From Membranipora membranacea (lineage: Eukaryota; Bryozoa; Gymnolaemata; Cheilostomatida; Membraniporidae): a DNA stretch of 64,000 nucleotides. Below, one piece after another: positions 34,201-44,400 of the stretch. Below the pieces are notes generated by a model, which ran no database searches, was not told the DNA's origin, and saw nothing but the letters and a program-made list of their open reading frames with translations. The stretch lies in contig OU612073.1 in NCBI GenBank assembly GCA_914767715.1, forward strand, positions 24,306,001 through 24,370,000. The letters are read 5' to 3'. Both the position numbers and the translations under genes were made by a program. Position 1 is the stretch's first letter; each line of letters opens with the position of its first letter.

Positions 34201-37200
34201 ACAGACATATTATAATTATTATATTACAGACATATATCATTTGACCAGCACATGTATATCAGTAAGGCTATAGTTGTATGCGCTGCATTCATGAAGCCTC
34301 TCAAGAAGGCCGATGAGGCAGATATAATGAAGATCATAATGTCAGGATTACAGAATCACCTGGAGAGCAGTAACCCTTGTATGAGGAGAGTCGGTGAGTT
34401 ATCATACTGTGACTAGTACTTGAGATCTTTGATGTTCTAGGGGATAAGGTATGTGTTTTGTGTATGCTGTTGAATATTTAAACAAATTCAAAATCAGCTT
34501 TACACCACTATTGGTCGATTGTTTGACCGACCTTAGACAGAGCGACTACCATGGAAAACATGGTTATTACTGTTCTTTTGAAGAATTGAGAGCAGAGTAC
34601 AGGTTTAGTTAAGATGGCATAATTATAGCACTGTCTTGAGACAGTGGGACAACAAGGCCTTATGGGCGTGGCCACAATGCTTGCTGACAAGCTGCTCTCA
34701 GCTTATATGCCTGTCAAAGCAGACTTGAAAATACATGGTACCCTAGTAGTTAGTGGTTAGTAGAAGAACTGAAAATAGACCTATGCTACAGGGCCGGTAA
34801 AACGCAATCATTATTGTCACTGTACATTAAAAGCAGATGATCTTTCACATTCCTTTTCCTGTTCATCAATCATAAGGCTTATATCTCTGTATTTATATCC
34901 TAGTATACTTTATTTTAATTACCAGGTATGTCGATAGCGCAGATTATAACACCGATTGTTCAGCCTAAAATAGAGAAGAAACTAGAATTTGACTTTGACT
35001 CAAATGTAGAATACGAGACACTGAGGAGCTTTCTCAAACCTCCCTCTAATTTACCAGACAGCTACGGACTGACAGATCAACCTTCAGTTAATACTGAGGG
35101 GAAAGATGGTAAACACACAAAATCTCCTAAAAAGAAGGTATGTGGTTTGTGTTTAAATATGTTTCTGATTATTCAAGTAGATGATGCTGTCATAGTAAAA
35201 AAGGAGGAACTATCACAAGGTACTATTTATAGATTGCTGTATGTTGGAAGGGAACCCTGAGAATCACAATCACACTATTGAAGAATTCCAAATCACCCAT
35301 CTATAACAGCAGATGGACAAATTGATTTTTGTGTTTCTTCTCTCTCAGCTGGCTAAAGAAGACTTGGATAGCGATGATGACTTAGAGCCGATTGGTAAGT
35401 TTGAAGATAAGCCACGCCCATCACATAGACCACCCGGGTATCTTGGTGAATGTATGCAGGGATTGATGGATGATGAACACCCTGATAGAGTAGAAAGCTG
35501 TCTGAAGGTGGCGAGCAAGCTCATCAGAAAGAACAAGGCCATGGTGCAAGAGGTAACCTTACAAGATTAGATAGAGCAAAGATATAGGGAATCAGTTGAG
35601 TTAGGATATGGTCCAATTATGAATTCCTGTAGAACAAAGCTTATGCATTGCATATACAATGGTACTCCATAGGTTGCTTGATAAAACTACATAATGATAG
35701 AAAGCATCATGAGAAACCAGAGTTATCTGCTTAATGTCAAGGAGAGAGCAACTTAAAATTTTATATGGTTCATTTTTACCACAGACATCTGTGTATTGTC
35801 TACGATTTTTACTTTCAAGGTTCTTGTGTTTTGAACACAATATCTGTACAGACTATCTGGTTTGGTTCATTGTGAGAACCTAATCAAAATGATATCAAAC
35901 CTTCCCTATTTGTAGATTTCAGTTGAGTTTGCTAAGATCCTTCTACACATGGGTAGTACCGTCGCTATAGAGAGTTATATGGTATACAGGCACCAGTCTT
36001 TAGTGTCACTCTTGGTTATGTCACCACAGCCTGTAGCTGAATATCTGTGTGCTCAATTCAAATCTAGAAACTACAATGTTAGACAGGTCAGTGGATAGAG
36101 AGATGTAGGCTGAGTGTGGGCCATGTTGTGACGCTGTCATCTATTGAGTCTGTCATTTTATGAGGCTATTATGGTGCAGGTGTCGTGCTTCAGATGCTAG
36201 CTGATCGGAACAAGAAATTGTTCCAACTGAATACTGCCACGTTGATTTGTGTCGGTAAATTCATGAGAAAACTGACATAATTCTGACAATACCACGTACA
36301 ACACAACACTGAATATGCCTCCTTTTCCTTGTAGTTGTTATCTCATTTCATACCCATGCCAAATCTCTAACTGCATTATATCCCATCTTCATATCTTCTC
36401 TCATCATTCATAAGTGCTATGAGATAGGTTATTTATTTTTACAGAGACTTGATATTTTGGATGCCTTGGCTGCTGGTGCGATGGAGTTGTCCGATCCTAA
36501 CGCTCAGCACGAGCAGAAAACTGCTAAATTGGTAAAGGAAGTCAAGAAGATGGACATCAACAAAACAACCAAACCAGGTAACCACGGTGCAAGCATTCTA
36601 ATCTAATTCAATTCAGATATATCTACAAGAGGAATGAATGAGGTTTGATTGAGCAGATAAAGGAGACAAGCTCTTAAGCCTATATTCCGCTCAAACTAGT
36701 GGTTGACAGCACATATGGATTTATTTATCATTACTCTAGACGTCATAATTTATTCAATTGTTATTGTCAAAAAAAGTGAAAGGTAACAAGCTCTTCACAT
36801 TATATGTGTTAGTTCACACACACTGGATATTAAAATAGTTTTAAAAAAGCCATTTATGTTCATGGGATTGTGTGATTGATAAATATAGCACAACCCAGTG
36901 TTTACGCTAATATGATCCTAGGGTGGCTGTAGAGCAATCTAAATGTCTGTTCAGGTTAAAATCATTTACTACATCTGACTATAGTTGGTAACACTCTCTT
37001 CTATCTCGAGGATTAAAATCTCTATTAACTTTTAAAGTGATGAAAGCATAGTGCTGTGTATCACTGCCCGCACTAATTATCTCAAGTTAATGACTTAATA
37101 CCAATATATCACTTAGGTATATTTCTGTGCCATTGTCATAAACTCATTGCCAAAATTATGATTTGAGAGATGTCAAACTATCTACTGCATTGCACTTGGG

Positions 37201-40200
37201 GAATCTCAAGGATACAACAAGGAAACAGATTGTCATTTGACTTTTTTGATATACGGTTGTATTATTGAAGGGCAGTGACCAGGGCCATAGTTTAGAAAAA
37301 CAATTATGGGTGGGGGGGGGGACACAAATTTCAGATGGTGCAATGCAACACCAGCTCCTTATGGAGGGCATTGGGTGACATTTTGACGAGAAGAATGCCC
37401 CATGACTTCTTGCCTCCAGCTGGCTCTGACATGGATTATTCAATTATAATGCTTTAGGCCGCTTTATTTAGCTTTGTAGGGGAGGCAGCCCCTTCCTGCC
37501 TCCCCTATGACTTCAAGCTTAGTAACATTCATCACGGTGATATGGTCATTAAAAGATCATTTAGAAAACAAACTGTAGAATCTATTGAGGAAATATCAAG
37601 GAAGCTAGTCTTACGAAATCTATTGGTAAGTAGTGCTACTCTTCTAATGAGAAAGTATTTTGATGAGATAACCATCATATGATGCTGGAGACTGGACTAA
37701 TTGAGTTGAGTTTTTAAAAATTCTTCATACGCTTTATTATGCTTTTGGCAAAATATGTGTATGCCGGAACAATTCTCTGCTTTCTTCTGATATCACAGGT
37801 AGGAACTTAAAACTTTGACTGTTGTTTTTGTGTATAGATCCTGGAAATGTGTTTATGTAAGTGTCATATCTTTGGATTGTTGATAATGTAATTACCTCGC
37901 TCTGTGGATATTGATATTTAATACCTGATAGACTGTATCAGTGATTGTTAAATATGACACTTTTTAAATTTAACTGTTAGTTTGTCACATCATTATTTGT
38001 TTCTGTATTCTGTATCTGTTGTAGTTTTCTGACGCACAGAGACTAGTTCCTGCCCCAGGACCAATTAACATCTGTCAAACACGTATGTGTGATCTTAATT
38101 TCAACCTATTCTGTGCAGAGTATGAACGTGTTTATCCAGCAGTAAGTTCTATTACATATTGTATTACACATGTTTAAAATCAAAGTTTGCATAACCGGTA
38201 TTCACTGCATTCAATTCTTAGCCAATATCCGTTATATAAAACCACAGGCAACATCATATCCTTATTTGATCACATCCACTGATATAAGAACACAAATCTA
38301 AGAAACATTGAGCAAATGCGCTGTTTCTTTCTTTATAGCACTGTCGGTGCAGCGTATGTGTACGATGCATGAATACAACTGAAGTGCCACCAGACTGCAC
38401 GGGTGATAACAAGAACGGACCTCCGCAGCTCTTCCTAGGCTAATCCTAAGCTTGACAAAGCTTCATCGCTATCTTCCCTCCCAACAATAATTTTTCTGTC
38501 ACCTTTTTCGCTCTCTAATGAGTCGTTTTAACAGATAAAGAAGAGATAAATAAATATGCTTTCTTGAGTGCAGTTTATTTGCTATTCGCTTTAATGATCA
38601 AACCTTGTTCATAGATTACCTGTTCGACAGGATCTTGCCTTACCATGCATGTGGTCCCCAACAACAAAATGATAAATAAGACATCCTTCCTCCAGTCATT
38701 ATTTTTCTTGCTCAGCGTGGTCACAATATACATATAACAGGTCTGGTTTACGGTCAGTGACCAAAATTCGAGCAAGCAGTAAGTTATTATACACTGTGGC
38801 TTCTTCATGTGTCCCTTCTATATACACATTGAAATATGTAACAAGTCATTGCTGCTATATTTAACACAACACTTTTATTGTCAGCAGCAAATCAGTATTG
38901 TTATTTATTCTGATTATGAGAAACTTGTAAAGTAAACTAATATGGGGCTTGGTGGAGACTTGCTAACAAGGGCACGTTCTCTACTAGTTAAAACAATTCT
39001 TTTGGTTGCCTGTTGTTCAGTAGAATGGCCTTGGTAAACCATAAATGGCGTTTGAACTTATTCTCTTGTGGTAGAGAAGGTACATTAGTCAACTTCCTGA
39101 ATAAATTCACATAAAGCTCCCAGCTACCGACTATGGGCAACATCAGTCTTTTAGTCGAACCCACAAAATCTCTCAATAATCTGTTTTTGCTCCATTGTCA
39201 ATTTGGTTATGATAAGCCCCTGAATATAGCCGATGATATTATTCTGTGCAGTAAGCCCAAACAGCACTTGGGCTAATTGTTAATTTGCTGTACACTGAAA
39301 AAAAATGCTTGGAGGATCCATGCATCACAACATATAAAAAGTATATAAACTTTAAGGTATTGAAAGGCAATAGGGAATATGAAAACCTAATGGTGATTGG
39401 TTATTTTGACCTTAGTGTCTAAAAAACCAATAACTTGTCACTCACAGAATTTAGCTAGCGATTACATATCCCCTGTAATCTGCACCCTGATGTGTATTTT
39501 GAATATTTGATCCTCTTTCGACCTGAATGTCATATACAGCTAAGGATTGATGTCTAACTTATTGACTACCATTCTTGGCCAGCTCGACAAATTCACCACA
39601 CACTAAAACCATATTTATGATTCTATCTATGATTACCTTTAGAACCAGATTGGAAGGCGATAGTAGACGCCCGTGTAAAAGCTAAGACGAGAAGATTTGC
39701 GAAGGCCTCACAGTCTACACCTCAGGGTACAGCTAACAGATTTGCTAATGTAGCTGGAAGCTTCTTTTTCCCTCTCCTAGCGGTAAGCTCTCTAACTCAC
39801 TCTCTACAAAACCTAATTTGAGACACTGTATCAAGGAACATTTTCTGCATGCCTGTTTTATTGGCACTATTTGTGGATCATATTTCCTCCTTAAAAATGC
39901 ATCAGATAGACATTTTTGTATTATTGAGTCAACTATTTTGGCGTGATATTCGTATTGGATGATTCTGTTGGAACATTCTTACTAATAGCTGTCCACAATA
40001 ATATTCATGGTAAATCTGCTTCTAGTATGATCAAGCTTATTGTGATCATGTTGAGTTATGGAACAAGTATTTTTTGACAGGCTGCTAACACCTATGAAGG
40101 AGAATACAATCCACTATCAGCTGATCTTATATTACTAGTACAGTACCTGTATACTCTGGGGAAGATAACAGCATCATCACTGAACTCACCTCTGGTCAAC

Positions 40201-40951
40201 AAGATCGCTCCCGAGATGCTCGCCCTATTCTGGGTCTTCAGGTCTGATTACTAAAACTATCCCAGGCATGAGTGTGTTTGAGAAGCTGCCTAACAGCCCT
40301 TAAATGTTCAAACGGAATGTAAATTGTGCAGGGATGTAAAATTTTTCTTCTGCATGGCCCGGCGGTAATGGTAAAGCACCATTATCGAAACGATATTATG
40401 AACACATTAGCTTTAACTTGGCGGATAATCAAACATTACTATGTCCATTGATCCAATCTCTTACTTCCTGGTAGGTTTAGATATCAAAGTATGATCAATT
40501 TCAAAATAAGCTTTGGTGTGTCCTCTTCCTAAATGATCACATGTCCATCATAGACAAAAAGCTCTCTGCTCCTATGGTTTATGTTTTATAACAACTACTA
40601 GCTAATCAGCATAGATGTAAGCTCTGCACAGCTCATGTAACTAACCTTTGACCTCTCGTGTACTGTAGATCATCTGTTGAGAGAGAGGTACGTAAAGCTG
40701 CTATGTTCTGTTTAGCCATGTCTCTGATGATTATACCTCCTACAGACTTACTAAGTATGTACGATATGGCCGATAACCGTGAATACCTCGAGGCTCTATC
40801 TGAGCGCGACCCTGACCCCGATGTACGCGACATGGCCGGCAAGGTGGTCACTTATCTCCGAGCTCAACTCAAGGTCAGCCTCGATAAATCCCTGGCCGCT
40901 AATAAAACCTCTAAACTCCTCGGCGAAAGCTCATCAACTAAGTTTAGGTAG
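31273..40951 (+). CDS. TELO2: TELO2 (Tel2 homologue), complete
   Basis: Thirteen exons join in phase to 835 residues (human TELO2 is 837): 31273-31569, 31863-32062, 32552-32759, 32976-33123, 33502-33688, 34230-34393, 34926-35137, 35349-35552, 35916-36086, 36445-36577, 39643-39782, 40081-40241, 40669-40951. TELO2 is the HEAT-repeat core of the TTT complex, which with R2TP/Hsp90 matures PI3K-like kinases (ATM, ATR, mTOR). The acidic linker has EDLDSDDDLEPIG around S480, matching the DSDD motif that in mammals is phosphorylated by CK2 and bound by PIH1D1. The conserved Tel2 C-terminal domain follows at about 495-610 (RPPGYLGECMQGLMDDEHPD; FAKILLHMG; RLDILDALAAGAMELS). ATG 31273 was chosen because a probable 5'-UTR splice acceptor precedes it; ATG 31207 is in frame but upstream of that acceptor. 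Confidence 0.93.
33418..33490. repeat. Short ATGATGTATAT tandem repeat in a TELO2 intron
   Basis: About six copies of an 11-12-bp TATATATGATG unit just before the acceptor of the exon starting at 33502. Confidence 0.8.
33689..33782. repeat. GGGGAATACCTA minisatellite starting at a TELO2 splice donor
   Basis: Units of 12-13 bp (GGAATACCTACGG, GGAATACCTAAAG) begin directly at the GTAATACC donor after 33688. Confidence 0.8.
34536..34790. repeat. Dispersed repeat, copy 2 (SINE-related)
   Basis: Near-identical to 30690-30935 except for an 18-bp insertion (TTATTACTGTTCTTTTGA). It lies in the TELO2 intron between 34393 and 34926. Confidence 0.85.
37739..38443 (+). CDS. Small secreted cysteine-rich protein, nested in a TELO2 intron
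   Basis: Three short exons (37739-37798, 38025-38141, 38339-38443) join in phase 0 to 93 residues and end at TAA. Residues 1-25 form a signal peptide: the hydrophobic core YAGTILCFLLIS ends at FSDAQ before RLVP. The mature part, about 68 residues, has eight cysteines. Three are in exon 2 (NICQTRMC, LFC) and five in exon 3 (HCRCSVCVRC, DC), enough for four disulfides, plus one N-glycosylation site (NTT). Donors are GTAGGA and GTAAGT, acceptors TTGTAG and TTATAG. A poly(A) signal AATAAA lies in the AGATAAATAAATA tract near 38547. The gene is on the same strand as TELO2, inside the 3-kb intron 36578-39642. I do not recognise the cysteine pattern; the function is unknown. Confidence 0.72.
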
Positions 40952-41155
40952 TGGGGGTAGGTGGTAAAACGCCCCAAACTATTGTATTACTGATCACAGT
41001 TATATTACTACCTACTGCTGGACACTAACTGAACCTTACCCACTGCGGACAATTGCACAATAATAATATTGTTTTTTCAAATGTGAGGTAGGAATTCAAC
41101 ATGAATTTCTACCGAAACAAGTTTTATTATCAGGAAATACTGCCACTATAACCGC

Positions 41156-41161
41156 AATAAA
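41156..41161 (+). terminator. Poly(A) signal (AATAAA) of TELO2
   Basis: First canonical signal after the TELO2 stop, 205 bases downstream. Confidence 0.55.
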
Positions 41162-41321
41162 TTTCCGTGTTCACAAACATGACAAAATAATACACAAAAA
41201 ATATACATCACAACGAACACGGAGGAGACAGAATCTCAGTGTCAAGGCCAATGTAACCAGAGGCTGATCGACTAAGTTTGACGGAGACATGAATTTGTAC
41301 AGTTGGAGCGACCATAGTCAG

Positions 41322-41327
41322 TTTATT
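41322..41327 (-). terminator. Poly(A) signal (AATAAA on minus) of the tyrosine-repeat gene
   Basis: Reads TTTATT on the plus strand, 92 bases past the minus-strand stop at 41419. The TELO2 signal is only 160 bp away, so the two 3' ends nearly meet. Confidence 0.6.
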
Positions 41328-41418
41328 CCTTTCTGAGGCTGATTGGCTGTAAGCCCTATTCCTTCAGTTTCACATCAGGTAAGCTGTAGAACTTGCGTCA
41401 TTTTAGCTGCAGGTGATT

Positions 41419-44400
41419 TTAGTCTTTAATCTCGTTATATATCGTATATTCATCGAAGTCTGCCCCTGTCACATCTTTACCTGCGCCACCTTCTAGCTTC
41501 TTTTCTTTCTCAGCCTTCAGAATTCCGTACTCGTTCAGCTCTCCTAAATATCACACAACATACAATATGTACACTACTCGTTCAGCTCTCCTAAATATCA
41601 CACAACATACAATATACACCCTACTCGTTCAGCTCTCCTAAATATCACACAACATACAATATACACACTACTCGTTCAGCTCTCCTAAATATCACACAAC
41701 ATACAATATACACACTACTCGTTCAGCTCTCCTAAATATCACACAACATACAATATATACACAACATACAATATACACACAACATACAATATATACACAC
41801 AACATAACTTATCATTTAATATCTGCCTGGTGTTCCAATCTTCTTCTTAGTGACTATGGTACAATTGTATTTGGGCGGTTGCTCTAAAATTCATGTATGA
41901 ATAGCCAACAGTCTAGAAGGAAATCCCCTCTTGTATTGATTTGGATCTTTATTCCAGTTCATGAGACATTCAATGTGTCTGTTATTAGGAAGTCTCACTT
42001 ACCCTGATCATAGATGGTGTACTCATCAAAGTCTGCCTTGCCATCGTGCCCTGCTGCTCCCTCCATCTTCTTCCTGGCTTGGTCTCTCAGAACTGCATAC
42101 TCATTCAGTCCACCTGCAACAGTCGATCGGATTGAGAAAATGAACTAACAAAAATATTGTCAATGTACTGAAAAATGAAAGGTGTGGATCCACAGATATC
42201 ATATCTTATCTCACCAGGTACTTTGTTGAGTGGAGATAGTGGTAGACAAAGTTTTATCCTATTTGCCTGTGTTTCGGGACAAACCCCTTCCTTCTGGGAA
42301 GAAGCCGCCGGCTCGAGGGGAAGTAACTCCCAATGTTAGATAATTAGATCAAACTTAATCGAGGGTGGGGACATCTCAACATCAACAACTTCCTTTGATT
42401 GAATAAGGCAATTTGATTGTGAAAACCCTTCACCACCATTTGACCATGTTATAGTACCGAGTTATACATGTGAAGGTTTTATTTTTCAGTCGTTATTTAT
42501 TTCTAAGAAGCAGCATTTTACCTACCTTGGTCGTATATTGTGTATTCATCAAAGTCGCCAGTCTTATCCAGTCCAGCTGTAACAAAATACATATTTATTC
42601 AATAACTCAGATCGGCTAGGTGATTTTCTGCTCTAAGAAAGCCCATTCAAATAAACTTCACCATTAAAAATCAGAACTATGGTACTACCATTAAACATCT
42701 GTCCCAGAGGCTGAGTGATAATGCATCATATACCCTTACAGCTGACTTGTTTCAAGTGCCCAAAAATTGTTGATGATGAGTGCTGCTATGAACCAGTTAA
42801 CTGCACTTCATTTTAATAAAACCTTTAGCAGTAGCTTGAGTTTGTAAGTCTTACCCGCTCCAGCTTTAGGACCACCTGGCACTGGTCCCTGATCATATAT
42901 TGTATATTCATCAAAGTCAGCCCCTACTTGTTCACCCTTCTTTGGGTTCCTGACACGCTTTTTTGTCGCCATCCTATTCCTGGTAGAAGAATAGAAAGTA
43001 GAATATAAAATGGTTCGACTGCTGAGTGTTTCTCCTACACAATCATAGCCTGTTGATCTGGTTTTCACCCTGTATGAAAAGTTGTGTGGTAATCAAAATA
43101 ATTCGTAGACTGGCAGGCTATGACCAGAAATTATTATTATGAAACTAGCCCATCTTGATGTACAGAATAGAAAATTTGTTGAGCAGTTGTACCTTATTTT
43201 AGGACGTCCTGATGCTCCTAGCCTCACTCTCTTCTCATCTTTTTTCTGAGGTATATTTGGGATGACTCCTGGTATGCCCTGATCGTAGATAGTGTACTCA
43301 TCAAAGTCAGCTGTGGTGTCTAATCCAGCTCCTCCCTCCATTTTCCTCCTGGCAGCATCTTTTAGTATTCCGTATTCATTCATAGGTCCTGTGGTAGTGA
43401 AAGTTATGTTTAAGATTAAAACAAACCAGATTGCGGAGTAATGACACCACAGCTTCTGGGATGTTGCTAGAAACATACCAGGCATAAGTATAAGGTACGG
43501 TCGTCTGCCCTTTATGTGTGGGTGGACAACTCAATATTGTCATTAGATTTGCTATGACTATGCTTTTCGATTCGGAATTAACTATATCTTTACCTTGATC
43601 GTAGATAGTGTACTCATCAAAATCTGCATTTGCATCCAGGCCAGCTCCTCCTTCCAATTTCTTCTTGGCTGCATCTTTCAGAATTCCATATTCATTTAGC
43701 TGCCCTGGGAGCAAAATGATAAAAATATCATCGGTGACTTTAAGCAGCTCATTTTATCCATTTGATCTTCAAGCTTACCATAAGAAAGCTTGTAGTTTTA
43801 ATTCACTATTTGGATTTTTAAAGATTTCTCACCTTGGTCGTAGATTGTATACTCATCGAAATCGGCATTAGCGTCTAAGCCTGCTCCGCCCTCAATTTTC
43901 CTCCTGGCCTCCTCCTTCAGTATTCCGTACTCATTCAGCTGTCCCTGATCATAGATGGTATACTCATCAAAATCACCCACGTGACCTGCTATATCGTCTT
44001 TGGGCTTAGCTAAAAAATCAGTATCAAAATAAAAATATCACAGCCTCATTATGGTTTCTGTCCTCTTAAATAACGTATACCTTTCACTCACTGCTACCAC
44101 GCAACGTTACTCTTTGGCGTCTATGATCGTAGATGCAGACGAGGGTTGTGGGGGCGGGAGTAGGAATCGAACTAAGGCCACCGGAGGCACCCATCGTGTA
44201 GTAAGGAATAACTAGCACGTCAGCCAGTCCCAACATCCTTAAAAAACTATGGGTAGATGGCATTTTTACAAAGCTTGCTGAACTCCGGAGCACATGTATG
44301 TCCCACTTATCCACTTGTATTCTGACTTCCCTTGATGACAGCTAGCTTGGCTCGGCTCTCGACTTATAAAAGTGAGGCGCGCATGATATTGAGAATTAAA

